From Hymenopus coronatus (taxonomy: Eukaryota; Arthropoda; Insecta; Mantodea; Hymenopodidae): a stretch of 64,000 nt of DNA. This document shows positions 11,843 through 23,949 of the stretch, one piece after another; within the stretch, counting starts at the first letter, position 1; every line of letters begins with the position of its first letter. The notes under the pieces were generated by a model. The model was not told where the DNA came from, did not search any database, and saw nothing but the letters and a program-made list of their open reading frames with translations. Both the position numbers and the translations under genes were made by a program. Location: NCBI GenBank assembly GCA_030762935.1, contig CM060900.1:368481132-368545131 (forward strand), read 5' to 3'.

Positions 11843-13138
11843 CAAGGGCTGATCAACAAAGTCTAAGACTGATTTTTTCCTGTAGCCTCCATGATAGTTT
11901 CGTATCTGTAACATAAATATTTGAAAAGAGCGGGTTTTTATGTATAATGTCGGTAGGCAGCAGCACTCTCGTATCAGTAGGTTGGTAGTAATGCTCTATT
12001 TTGTAGACCCTACGTACATTTCGCATACCAGACAGTGGAGGTGATGCAAGAGGAGCAGTACAGCACAATCAGATTCTGTTTTCGTTTAAACCATACAGCC
12101 ACTGAAACTTATGAAAAGCTGAAGCAAGCTTACAGTGAAGATGCACTACCTCGTGTTTAGGTGGTTCAAGGACTTCAAAGAAGGCCGACTTGTCAGTGTT
12201 AAGCAAGGTGTTTTGGCTTCTGCTGAGACTGAAGTCAAATCAACATAGCTGCTGTGATTGTCCGAGAGGATCGGCGTATAACATTACATAACCTCAGTGA
12301 AGTGTTGAGAATTTCATATAGCAGTGTGTTTACAAATGTGCACGACCATCTTCATATGACCCGAGTTTGTGCTTGATGAATTCCCACGTCTGTTGACTCT
12401 CGAACAAAAGGCTGTGCAAATGAAGGCAAGCCGTGAGGTCTGCGTCTCTTTGTAATGGAGGGAAAGCATCTTAAAAATCGATTATCACTGGTGATGAGTC
12501 ATGGCTGCATCATTATGATCCTGAAGGAAAACAAGCCAGCACAGTGTGGAAATCGCCAGGTTCTCCGACACCAAAAAAGGCAAAAGTTGTTCCATCTGCA
12601 GGGAAAGTGATGGTGATCACATTTTTTGACAGTAATGGCATGATTTACCAGCATGCAGTTCCCTCTCACACTACTGTTACAGCAGCATACTACACGTCGG
12701 TATTGGCTACACTGAGGAAGCACATTGCAAAGAAACGACTAGAGCTTTCTCGGACTGGGTGGCGACTTCATCATGACAATGCACGGCCTCACGTCGCAAA
12801 TCAAGTCATGCAGTTTCTGTCTCAATTCAACATTACCTGTGCACCACATCCACCTTATAGCCCCCCGATCTTGCACTCTGTGACTTTTTTTTATTCCCAT
12901 CACTAAAGGCAAAGCTTAGGGGTATTTGATTTGAGAACTCTGAAGCAGTGCTCAAGAAAAGTGAGGCGATTCTCAAAGACCTGACAAAGGAGCACGTGTT
13001 CAAGGACTGGCAGAGACGTTATAAAAAGTGCATCAAAGTAGGAGGGGACTACTTTGAAAAAGGACATGTAAACATTGAATTGAAGTAATAAACATCTGTG
13101 AAAAAAAATCAGTCTAAATCTTTGTTGATCATTCCTCG
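11843..13138 (+). mobile_element. mariner transposon with both terminal repeats and TA duplication
   Basis: The element is flanked by TA at 11841-11842 and 13139-13140. Its inverted terminal repeats, about 35 bp, share GATCAACAAAG and AGACTGATTTTTT (11851-11878 and 13100-13131 reversed). The transposase is broken in its first half (several stops). From 12481 to about 12890 it is open and reads GDESWLHHYDPEGKQAS, then VITFFDSNGMIYQHAVP, WRLHHDNARPHVANQVMQF and HPPYSPPILHS. These are the mariner DD34D motifs: GDES (first Asp), HHDNARPH (second Asp) and a mutated YSPDL (third Asp lost in PPILHS). Length 1296 bp is normal for mariner. It is structurally complete but coding-dead. Confidence 0.92.
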
Positions 13139-13254
13139 TATTTCTATATTTGCCATTTGCTCATAAAGAATTGTGCCAATTATGATTTTTACGCTAACCA
13201 CAGACCACATTCCAATAATGACTTTAAAAACAATTGTTCTGCTTTTTCATCTTC

Positions 13255-13400
13255 TCTACCACACACAACATATATAGTAGGTAGAGAAAGTATTGCATTC
13301 CATCCAAAGAATTTTACCCTTAGAATTCACAGGAAATGCTTTAAGGACAATGAATCCCAAAAAGAAGCATTTATAGAGAAAGGTGTGTGTTTGTGAGAGA
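13255..13400 (+). repeat. Interspersed repeat family B, copy 1
   Basis: GTAGAGAAAGTATTGCATTC begins a block that matches 50145-50290 in the same orientation. Shared features are an AGAGAA.GTATTG start, CC.AA.AATTT, CA.GAAA, CCCAAAAA.AA.CATTT and a GTGTGTG end. The family has no coding content. It may be a SINE or MITE; TSDs were not established. Confidence 0.65.
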
Positions 13401-14409
13401 GATTATAATTTCCATATAATGTGCCAGTATAACGTCAGTGACCAGTGACCAGATCACCATTCCAAAAGATGAACCATTGTATGTCCTTGGTCAAAGCTGT
13501 TACTTTTTCATGGAAGAACTTGTTCAGTGTAATGCATTGATAAAAAAATATGTTAAATAACCAAATGTGGGCAATGCTAATAATGTACATATGGCATGTT
13601 TTTGTTCAGTTTTTTCTGCATAAGGGCAGATATACCCCATAATATTCTATGTAAATGCTCACTCCATCATAACATTGGTTGAGAAATGTTCATTCTCTTC
13701 CAGAGATTTAATGCTGCATCTGTGAAGGTGTTAGCATCCAGTTTTGTGGTGATCATGCTAAGCAACAATTCTTTAATGTTACCGTCTTAAATATATTGAA
13801 TAACAGTTTTATATATCTAATGTTTTTGTCTTTTGTTTCATCTTTCATAAGAGTCATTCCTTGCTAAATCTGCACAAAATTTGACATGTCTTAAATTTAC
13901 TTCAAATTTTGACCATGTACTACAAAAAGAAATTGAATTGCCTTTCTTATAAATTATTTTTTTTAAATCAAAATATATTAAAAAATATTGCACAATATTG
14001 GTTATGAAAATGGCGGAGTTCTAAACCTTAAAAGTAGAATATCTTGCAGGCAATAAATGACAAAATTCAAAGTTACAAAGTTCAATATAAGGCTTAATAT
14101 AGAATCTTTTATTGTACTTGCATAATATTTATTATATATTTATCAACATAATTAATCATTTACATTAATTTTATAAACCAAAAATGTATATCTATCTCTG
14201 TTATCCTGCTTCTTTAAATTTCTTTAAAAAATATGAATTGAACTCCTTGATATTTTTTATATATTTTTGTATAAAACAAAAATGGATTCCTGTATAATTC
14301 ATTTAAAATCAGGTAACTTACTAAGTGGTGCATAGCAGGATTCCAGTGCGGGATGGCTAGAGAGCTGCAGGAGGAGCAGAAGCAGTCTGTTGTTGGACGT
14401 TTTGCTAAT
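13401..14409. other. Unassigned AT-rich intron sequence
   Basis: No coding similarity or repeat structure recognised, apart from a tandem CAGTGAC repeat near 13437-13450. Confidence 0.5.
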
Positions 14410-14720
14410 ACTTAATATTTTGGAAGTTGAGATCGAATTAAAAGTAAACATTGAAATTTTCCAGAACATGTTTCGGAGGCTAGTTTATTCCAGTATCAAC
14501 CAGGCATCAACTGATCATTGGTGGTGTAGTTGATCTATCCATTGAATGCTCTCGTGGTGGTTCTATGAACTTGTACAATGAATTGCCCTGGGAGATATCA
14601 ATGTTGATAATTCTATTTTTGGTTTTCTAAATACAAATGTGTTCCCAAGTTGCCAATTCCTTCTTTCCAGTTACATATTTCAATAGTTTTAGTTCTGGGT
14701 TTATGTCATGGTTTTCCGTG
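14410..14720 (+). repeat. Penelope pseudo-LTR module, copy 1
   Basis: Shared blocks with 17004-17360 are ATTTTGGAAGTTGA, AACATGTTT.GG.GGCTAGTTT, CTGAT..TTG and TTGATAATTC. It forms the 3' end of the minus-strand element. The same module is inverted at 18290-18665. Confidence 0.75.
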
Positions 14721-16990
14721 CAAAAATGGGTAGCAACTGCTGATTTCTCTAGATGTTTGTTTTGTGCATCTGAAGTGTTCCTTAGCTCTTGTTTCCAAGT
14801 TCCTCATGGTTTTCTCAATGTAAAATTTGTAGCAACTGTTGCATTCGATTTAGTAAATTCCAGATATTTTATTTAACGGGATGCTGTCTTTAGTGGTGGA
14901 TCCAAGTACATTTTTTTTTTATGGTGTATTTGATAACTGGTGCTAATTGTATGTTGTATTCTTTAAAAATATTTTTGAATTTGTTAAATGTATGTGGGTG
15001 AAATGTAAATTTTTTGAAACACCTTTTCTCTCCTTTTATTTTGAGCATGGTTGTTTCCTTTTGCAATTTTTTCTTTTTTGCTGCATTTACTTGTATGTGT
15101 ACTAACAACTTTGGAATCCATTTATTTCTGCAATTTCTACTATTTTTTTGTATTCTGTTTATATATTCATATTCTGAGAGTGGTATGTTCACAAGCCTGT
15201 GTGTTAAACTATTGAAAACTGCTTGTTTATGGGATGTTGGGTTGTAGGCATTTCATTTTATGTAATTGCCTGTTTGTGATGATTTTCTGTAGATTCCAAC
15301 ATGTATTCTGTGTGCATTTTTTATGGGTTTTAGATCCAGAAATGGAAGTTGTTCATACTTTTCAGTTTCCAGTGTGGATATTATGGTGTTTTCTTGCAAA
15401 TTTAACAGCTTTAGTGCATCCTGCACATGCTTCTTTGGAACTATTTCGAAAATATCATCTGCATACCTTTGCCATATTTTAAAGATCCATGGGACTCCTT
15501 TTGTGACTCTAGTTTCTAAGGAACTCATAAAATGATCCGCAAGCAGCGGCGAAAGAGGTTTGCCTATTGCTAAGCTTGATATTTGGATTTAAATTGGAAG
15601 TAGTTCTGTTCTGTGCATAATTTTGTTAGTTCTATGATTTCAGAAATTACTTTTATAGATATCCTTATTAATTAAGCCAATTTTGAATTAATGGTGGTGG
15701 TTTCACTATTGGTATGCTTGGAAAACATTTTTACATAAAATGCTTAAGCATGTCATCTTGTAACTGAAAATCTTTAATATTTTCTACAGTTCCAGAGAGT
15801 TTTTTTATACCAAGACTATTGAATTTTGGGAATGTGTTAAATTTCTTGTTTAACCATTTTGCCAAGTTATAGGTTGGTGAATTGATACCTGATTATTGGT
15901 CTCATGGACATGTTTTGTTTTTGGGTTTTTGGTAGGTCATAAAGTCTGGGTAGAGTAGGTTTAACTGCATATTTGTGTTCTTACATTGATGTTTGTGATT
16001 GCCTTTTCAATCATTTGTGTGCAAGCTGTTGGTAGATTTTTGCTGATCAGTTCAAACTCATTCTCAGTTAGCATGTCTTTCATTTTATTTATGTAATTAG
16101 TTTGACCATTATGACAATTTTGTTCCCCTTATCTACTTTGGTGATTATGGCATTTTTTTCTTTAAGGAATGTTTTGTGTGGGGGTGTGCCTTTTTTTTGG
16201 TGGTGTTTAGGATTGAATTCCATTAGAATTTTTTCCAAATGGCTTTTAAGTGGTTCTTTCTCTTGCTGGCAAGTTCTGTACTGAAATGTTTATGTCCATG
16301 ATGAAATCTTAAATTTTAAATGAAAAACTCATGAAGTTTCTAAGCCCTGATTCAGAAATTCCAACTCTCTTGAAGAAAAAGTTTGTTTGGAGAGGTTCAT
16401 GACATCAAATTTACTTGTGTCATTTTCTGCTAGTTTCTGATGATTTTCATGTGGAACAGTGGGTTCTGCTGTACAACTGGCTTCTGCATTTTTTATGCTG
16501 ATTTTTGTTTGTTTTGGATTGGTTATTTTTTTTATGGTAATATCCTGATGGGATGATTTTTGCGAGCTTTTGCAAAGACTATTAAGTTTTATTTTTAGTT
16601 TTAATGTTTTCATGCTTTGTTTCTTGCTTATCATTTCCAAATAATTGCTTTTCAAGTTTTTCTAAATAATAATTCCTAAGTTTTTTTTGCTAATTTTGAA
16701 TTTAATTGATATAATTTTAACTCTGTTTCATCTAAATGTTGGTAATGATTGTGGGTTTCTGTTTCTAAGACTTTTTTTCCACTGCTTTCTGTTAGCATTG
16801 CCATTGCTCTGTTTGATAGTCTTACTGACGAATTTGGATGTTACTTTTTTAAGTGTATTAATTTGAGGGCCAAAATACTTATTGAACAACTCATATTCTT
16901 GAAATTCAATCTATCTTACCTCATCCTCCAGTTTGTTTTCTCCATGTGTAGGTTATGCAATCCTATGTTTTTCACTTCCTAAAATACTTT
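14410..16990 (-). mobile_element. Penelope-like element, copy 1 (minus strand)
   Basis: On the minus strand: DVMNLSKQTFSSRELEFLNQ (about 16345-16405), the N-terminal region before the RT; a broken fingers region; MSSLETRVTKGVPWIFKIWQ (15469-15528), then RYADDIFEIVP with the YADD catalytic motif; and LPFLDLKPI. NIPLSEYEYINRIQ and FHPHTFNKFKNIFKEYNIQL (about 14955-15015) lead to a GIY-YIG remnant CNSCYKFYI near 14800-14850 and RNLETRAKEHFRC. Stops and shifts are scattered. The element is bracketed by direct copies of a roughly 310-bp module at 14410-14720 and 17004-17360, as in Penelope pseudo-LTRs. Confidence 0.82.
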
Positions 16991-17003
16991 CTTGCCTATT
17001 AAA

Positions 17004-17383
17004 TACTTATTGTTTTGGAAGTTGATGGCAGTGTTGTTAAGATCGAGTTAAAAGTAAATATTGAGTCGATTAATGACATCAAACAACATTTACATTGAAA
17101 TTTCCCGGAACATGTTTTGGGGGCTAGTTTCCTCCATTGTCAACCAGACATCGACTGATTGTTGCTAGCAGAGCTGATCTATCCATAGACTGCTTGGGTG
17201 GTGGCTCTATGAAGTTGTAAAATGAGTCGACCAGAGGGATATTGAAGTTGATAATTGCACTTTTGTTTTTCCAAATGAAAATCTGTTCCCAAATTGATAA
17301 TTCCTACATTCCAGTTAATGTTTCAGTAGTTTCATTCTGGGTTTATGTCATGGATTTTTGTCAAAAAATGGATAGCAACTGCA
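17004..17383 (+). repeat. Penelope pseudo-LTR module, copy 2, at the junction of two elements
   Basis: Direct repeat of 14410-14748 and inverted repeat of 18290-18665, visually about 75-80% identical. It includes the TTTATGTCATGG block, which belongs to the end of the GIY-YIG coding region in reverse. At about 17384 the sequence switches abruptly to plus-strand RT. Confidence 0.75.
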
Positions 17384-18665
17384 ACAGGCAACCCTCTTTT
17401 GCCATTGCTTGCAGATTTTTTTTTTACGAGTTCCTTAGAAACTAGAGTCAAAAAAGGATTCCCATGGATCTTTAAAATCTGGCAAAGATATGTGGATGAT
17501 TTTTTTGCAGTAGTTCCAAAGAAGCATATGCAGGACACACTAAAACTGTCAAATTTGCCACAAAAAAAACCATAAAATTCACACTAGAAACTGAAAAGGA
17601 TGAGAAACTTTCATTTCTGGATCTAAAAAACCATAACAAAAAAAAAAAAGGCTTACAAAATACATGTTGGAATCTACAGAAAATCCTAACAAACAAGCAA
17701 TTACATAAAATTAAGTGGCTACAACCCAAGATCTTGCAAACAAGCAGTTTTCAATAGTTTAGCACATAGGCCTGTGAACATACCACTCTTGAACATGAAT
17801 ATGAAGCAGAATACAAAAAAATAGTTGAATTTGCAGAAATAAATGACTTCCAAAAGTCGTTAGTACACTAAAAAGTAAATGCAGCAAAAGAGAAAAAATT
17901 GTTAAAGGAAACAACCACACTCAATAGAAAAGGAGACAAAAGGAGTTTCAAAAAATTTGCATATCATCCACACACACACTTAACGAATTCAAAAATATTT
18001 TTTAAAGAATACAATATACAATTGGCACCAGTTATCAAAAACAGCATAAAAATGTACTTGGATCCATCACTAAAGAGAGTATCCTATCAAATAAAAACTC
18101 TGGAATTAATCAAATAGGATATAATAAAGTTTACACTGGAAAAAACCAAGAGGAACTTGGAAACAAGAACCAAGGAACATTTCAGATGCATAAAACACAA
18201 ACATTTAGAAAAATCAATTACCCATTTTTGAGCAGAAAACCATGACATTACCCAGATTAATAAAAGGATTAAATTTGATTAAGGCATCACTGTGAGTATA
18301 TTTGTATAACTTGTAATAAACCCAGAACCGAAACTATTGAAACATGTAACTGGAAAACAGGAATTGGCAATTTGGAACAGATTTTAATTTGGAAAAACAA
18401 AAATAGAATTATCAACATCAATATCCCCTTGGGCAACTCATTGTACAAGTTCATAGAACCACCACCGGAGCAGTCTATGAATAGATTGGTCCACCACCAA
18501 TGATCAGTCAATTCTGGTTGAGAGTGGAGGTAACTAGCCTCCAAATCATGTTTCGGGAAATTTCAATGTTAGTGTTGTTTAGTGTCATTAATCGACTCAA
18601 TCTTTATTTAAAATTTGATCTCAACAACACTCTCATCAACTTCCAAAATATTAAGTACTTGGTGA
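17384..18665 (+). mobile_element. Penelope-like element, copy 2 (plus strand, 5'-truncated)
   Basis: The plus strand begins within the RT: GNPLLPLLADFFFTSSLETR, then KGFPWIFKIWQRYVDDFFAV with the YVDD catalytic motif at about 17489-17500. It continues with KAYKIHVGIYRKS, then FAYHPHTHLTNSKIFFKEYN and KNSIKMYLDPSL, a 3' GIY-YIG remnant, and the pseudo-LTR module at 18290-18665 in reverse orientation. It is the same family as 14410-16990. At least eight stops or shifts were read. Fingers and N-terminus are missing; inverted 3' sequence takes their place (17004-17383). Confidence 0.8.
18290..18665 (-). repeat. Penelope pseudo-LTR module, copy 3 (inverted)
   Basis: Reverse complement of 17004-17360, including ATTGAGTCGATTAATGAC and CATTGAAATTTCCCG. 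It closes the plus-strand Penelope copy. Confidence 0.75.
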
Positions 18666-19163
<498 letters not shown>

Positions 19164-19866
19164 TAAAAACAACTTCCAAATAGTGAAATTATTGGTATTT
19201 TGGGGTTTGGGTTGGGGGGGGGTGGTTTATGAAATGTGTGCATAAAGTTTAAGGGGTTTTTATGCCATCCTTTTAGCCTTCCGTTGACTCCTATACACTT
19301 AGATTGTCACTCTGCTACTAATTAGCCTATTAGAATAGAATAGTTATTGCCACATAATGTTGACATTGTGAGCCTAAGCTCGTAAAATGGTGACTCGTCA
19401 AGAAATATATTGAGTAACTTAAATTCTAATATGTACATGTATAAAGATATTATTTTACAAATATATTCAAACATTGATTTGTATGGTAGTAATATAATAT
19501 GTATATTAGCCTAGTGACTCCAACATTGTGTCATCCATAAATTCTTGTATAGAGTAATATGTTTTATTTGCTAATATTTCTTTAAATCTTTTTGTGAATA
19601 AAGTTAGGGTTTTTATATCTTTGATTTTTTGTGGCAGTTTATTATATACTTTTATACCCATAAAGTAGGGGGGGGGGGTTTCAGAGAGTGTTAGTCTATG
19701 CATGAGGAATTTTATGTTAGATTCTTTCCGAGTATTGTGGTGATAGTGATTTTGTTTTTCCATGAACTTGTCATAATTTTTATAAATGCAGGTTAGCAAC
19801 TCTAAGAGATATATTGGGGGTATTATTAATATTTTAAATAGTGAATTACAAGAGTCTTAGAAGTTT

Positions 19867-20111
19867 TTTTTTTAAGCCCCCTTTAACATCTAAGGTCATA
19901 TCAGGGGCTTTGCTCTTGAAATAACTTATCTGTAGGTTTAAATCTTTTATTTTCCTCAAACACGCACGCGCACACACACACGGACGCACGCACACAGTCT
20001 CACATACATACTTCCAGACTCTGTGGGGGATAGGGAATAATTCTGGCTAAAGAAAAATTCCCTGCCCCAGCCAGGAATCAACGACACAACCAGGGAGGCA
20101 GTCACCTCTTT
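19867..20111 (-). mobile_element. tRNA-derived SINE inserted in the CR1-like LINE, with 7-bp target duplication
   Basis: GAAGTTT flanks the insert at 19860-19866 and 20112-20118. Removing it restores the LINE reading YANF then DSCNSLFK on the minus strand. The insert, on the minus strand, contains a B-box-like GTTGATTCCTGG, GGGGCAGGGAATTTTTC, a CA/GT-rich stretch near 19962-20010 and a short A-rich tail at its 3' end. The 5' part of the tRNA head is missing. Confidence 0.75.
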
Positions 20112-21678
20112 GAAGTTTGCATATGACATCATGCATATTATTTTTTTCTGTATTCTGAATGTGGTTTCCCACCCAGTTGCATTTCCCCATAATATTATGC
20201 CATAGGTCAGGATCGAGTGAAAGCAACTATAATAGACTATTTTTTTTATTTCTATATTCATTATATGTGCCAGACAAAGCATATTAAAACAGGCTAAATT
20301 TAGTTTCTTAGTTATATATTCTATATGGATGTTCCATTTTAGATATTTATCTATGTATATTCCTAATATTTTGCTGCAGTCTTTTGTTGATTCTTTTAAT
20401 GTCTTATCTTGTCCTGAATTTGCACTTACAAGTAGTGTTAAACTTTATAATACCAGTTTTTGATTTATTCAGGTTCATTCCATTACATGACAACCTTTCA
20501 TCTTAAGTTATTTAATGTTTTATTTATATCGGTTTGTAATTTATAATGACTTATATTTTGTAAGATAATTGAGGTGTCATCTGCATGCAATATTGGTTTC
20601 ACATTTATACTGTGAGGTAAGTGATTAGTATAGAGTATGTACAGCAGAGGATCTAGCATTGAACCTTACGGAACGCCATTTCCATTAGTTCTCCATTGAG
20701 ATTTGTGTGCTTGCGAGCTGCATTTTGTGATTACACTTTGTTTTCGATTTGATAAGTATGATTTGAACCACTGAAGGTTTTAATCTTTTATATTATAATG
20801 CTCTAGCTTTTTTAGGAGAATTTTATGGCTTACACAGTCAAACATCTTTGGAATGTCACAGAATACTGCAGCTGTATTTTTCTATTCTAAATTTAGTGCT
20901 ATTTCATTCACTATTGTGGTTACTGCAGTAATTGTAGATAAGTGTTTTCTAAAGCCATGTTGACAGCTACTTAATATTTAATTTTTTTCCAAAAAAACTT
21001 TTAGTCTAGCATATGTTAATTTCTCAAATATTATAGAGAAACTGGTCAAGACTGATTGATATAGGGCGATAGCTTTTGTATTCATATGTCCCTCCTTTGT
21101 GCATGGGGGTTATTAAGGCATATTTCATTCTCTTTGGAAATACTCCAAAATGAAAAGATTGGTTAAATATTTTGCAAGTGGTTCACTTATTAAATCCTTA
21201 ATTAGTTTTACTACCCTGGATGGCAATTTATCCCATCCACTTGAGTTTTACGATTTCAAAGCAGTGATAATATTTTTTACATTGTTAGTTGTTACATAAC
21301 GTAGATTAAAAGGTTGTGAATTTGAGCTACTATTTTGTGCTTTTTTAATTGTCCCATGCAAACATGGAGGTGATTTGCGGGTTTCATTTGGTACATTTGT
21401 GAAATAATGGTGTAGTGATACAGCCATTTCTTTTGTTATATTGTTGCTTAATGATTCACATTTTTATTTATTTTGAAGGTCCAAGTCGTATTTAATTAAC
21501 TGCCATGTTGCTTTACTTTTGTTGTGAGCTTCTTTTATATATTTCTCAATGGCCATTTTTTGCTTTCTTCATAACTTTTTTGTAAATTTTACTATAAAGT
21601 AAATAGTGCTGTTTTACCTCTAGATTATTAGATTCTGTGGTGAGTCTATGCGATAGTCTTTTCCTTGCACTTGACATT

Positions 21679-22669
21679 CTAAATGTCCGGGGTACACCAG
21701 TCTAGTAAGCATTTTTTTTTTTGTTTTTGTTTGAATGTTATTTTAAGAAAACAGTGGTTATAAGTGGTAAAAAATTGATTTAGGAATGTATTGTAGTTTT
21801 CATCTACAGTTCGTGATATGTCAAAGGAGCATTTTATATCAGAGAGATAATTTTTAAAGTTTGTGATGTTTTTGTCGCTTAATATTCGCATGGTTTTATA
21901 TATTTCCATTTTTGCATTTTTGATGCTTACATTAGGAAGGATAATGAATAGTGCTTTATGATCTGACAGACTTGTATCTACTGTAATACAATTGCCGTTT
22001 TCATATGCAGTATTTGTAATTGTATTGTCTATACAAGTAAGGGATGTATTTGTTACTCTAGTTGGTTTGTTACATTGAAGACTAAAACCATAAGATTGTA
22101 TAACATTTAAAAAACTATTTGCCATTCCCTTCTTTTGTGAACAATGGGAATTAAGTGTATCTATATTGCAATCAGTTGCAATTATAACAATTTTCTTTTT
22201 GCAATTTACTTAGCAGGTTATCAAATTTTTTCAAAAAGGTTTCGAAAGTATTCTAGTAGGGTACTCTATATATAGAGATAGCAGTGGTTTTCAGCTCAAT
22301 TATTTCGATTGCAGACATTTCAAAGACATGGTCCTCTTGGTATGCTTTTAAATTGTCTCTTTTTTTATCTTTATATTTTGACATAAACAACTATTTACAA
22401 GTATGCATGAGCCTCCCTTGTAATTTATTTAGTAATGTGATTTCAGGATTACTTAGCCACTGCTCATTTAGACATATGATTTTAATATTTGCGAAAAACG
22501 TTTCTTTCAAAAATAATTGTAATGAGTCTACTTTTGTTTTTATTCCTTGTATGTTTAGATGCATTAACCAATTGGTCTGAAAACATTGCTCACTCTTTAC
22601 ATTATTTTGAGTATCATGTTTAGAATTACTAACCTGGCAAGAGTTTTTTACACCTTCTGAATTTGTCAC
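21679..22669 (-). pseudogene. ORF2 endonuclease domain of the CR1-like LINE
   Basis: Minus strand. HLNIQGIKTKVDSLQLFL (about 22510-22565) and ICLNEQWLS (about 22445-22475) are the first endonuclease blocks. Farther on, NKPTRVTNTSLTCIDNTITN and then DTSLSDHKALFIIL (about 21940-21980) carry the SDH motif of the active site. The 148-codon stretch 21679-22125 is open, one of the longest uninterrupted element-derived readings in the window. The segment between the two parts is shifted. Confidence 0.8.
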
Positions 22670-22684
22670 CAGTTTACCTGTTGT

Positions 22685-23662
22685 TTACAAATTATATTTA
22701 CAATATCTTATGATTCCACTCAATGTATGTGACCCTGTTCTATATAAATGTAGACCATCTCTGCCAATGCACCACTCATCCAGCTTTTTATCTAAATTTA
22801 CAAACACTGATTTTAAGGCTTTACATGCCCATCTTATGTTTTCATTTACTCTGTATATGTAACTGCTGGGCACATCACGCCTTTTTATTAAACTATAATT
22901 ACTGCAATATGGCATTTGGAAAACTTTTTTTTGTAGAACGAATAAGATTGTAGATTTCTCGAAGAACTACTTCTGGATTATGTGAACGATTTAGGTTGTT
23001 TGTTCCCACATGAAGCATTACCACTTTGATTTTTTCGGGATTCTTGTTAAACTGGCCTCTGTTACCTTTTTACTCATTTGCTGCACATTTATTCCACTGA
23101 ATGATTTCACTTTCGCTCCATTCACACTCATATGCTTTAACATAGTCACCAAGCACTAACACTATGTTTTGATCACTTTCAGATCTCTTGTCATTTTCCG
23201 TTTCCTGGGTCGTAAGGTTGGTGTTTGTCCATTTGAATTTGCAGACAGACTGGGCCTTCGTCGTCTCTTCTATGCCAGCCTCCAGTGATTCAGTTCGGTG
23301 CTCATCCTCTTTTAGTTGATTCAATACTTCATATTTATTCACAATGTCGGTCTGTGGTACACTGCAGGCGGTAGGTGGCCAAGATTTTCTACGGTTTTTT
23401 ACCTCAACAAGGCCTGCACTTGATTTTGTCTTCTGTATTTTGTCCTTTACTGTTCTTTGTCATTTATCTGCTGCTCATTGTGTGCATTAAGTTGTAATAC
23501 TGTTTTCAATTCATTTTCTTTTTGAAGCATTCTGATCTCTTCTTGCGATCGTTTTAGATCCTTATTTAATGTATCCACAATCATCTGAAGCGACACTATT
23601 GCTTCGGCCTCACATGCTTCCCCGTTGTCGCTTACACAGCTTTTCATGATTATCTTCTTCAA
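22685..23662 (-). pseudogene. ORF1 of the CR1-like LINE: coiled coil plus SGNH esterase
   Basis: Minus strand. Residues from 23447-23662 (LQMIVDTLNKDLKRSQEEIR) form a heptad-rich coiled coil. After a shift comes QNIVLVLGDYVKA (the usual block is DS..). KVVMLHVGTNNLNRSHNP (about 22985-23020) is the GxND-like block III of SGNH hydrolases, and GRDGLHLYRTGSHTL (about 22720-22765) is the DxxH catalytic pair. CR1-type ORF1 proteins with such an esterase are thought to bind RNA and membranes or lipids; the role is not settled. Broken by stops. Confidence 0.75.
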
Positions 23663-23949
23663 CCATTTTCTTCATTGTTATGCATTCTCCTTTTTTCCCT
23701 TGATTTGTGTTGCTTGCTGCTTTCCTTAAGTTTCTGTTTACAGTTTCTTTAATGGGTCTTTCCAAGATATAACTGTTCACTATTTTTGCCTATTTTGCTA
23801 TAGGTTAATATTGCACATGCCGCCATCTTGTGATGTATGATATAACATGTATTTTGAGTCTACAGAACGTATAACAATGACACATTTTTCCTGAGGCCCA
23901 AACTGACACTATCATTGATCTTCAGCAAGAGTTTAGGACTTATTTGATT

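Larger units (their letters stand above)
19330..23835 (-). mobile_element. CR1-like LINE, nearly full length, inactive
   Basis: Minus-strand element with two broken ORFs. ORF1 holds a coiled coil (23447-23662) and an SGNH-type esterase domain (22685-23342). ORF2 holds an apurinic-like endonuclease (about 21600-22670), an RT (about 20110-21500) and a C-terminal tail (19506-19850). RT signatures are GVPxGSMLDPLLYILY near 20640-20680 and HADDTSII near 20590, where Tyr of YADD has become His. The tail reads LTLSETPPPYFMGIKVYNKL, then LPQKIKD. The 3' end lies near AATAGAATAG at 19331-19345. Many stops occur. The esterase ORF1 places it near the CR1/L2 group. A SINE at 19867-20111 interrupts it. 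Confidence 0.85.
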
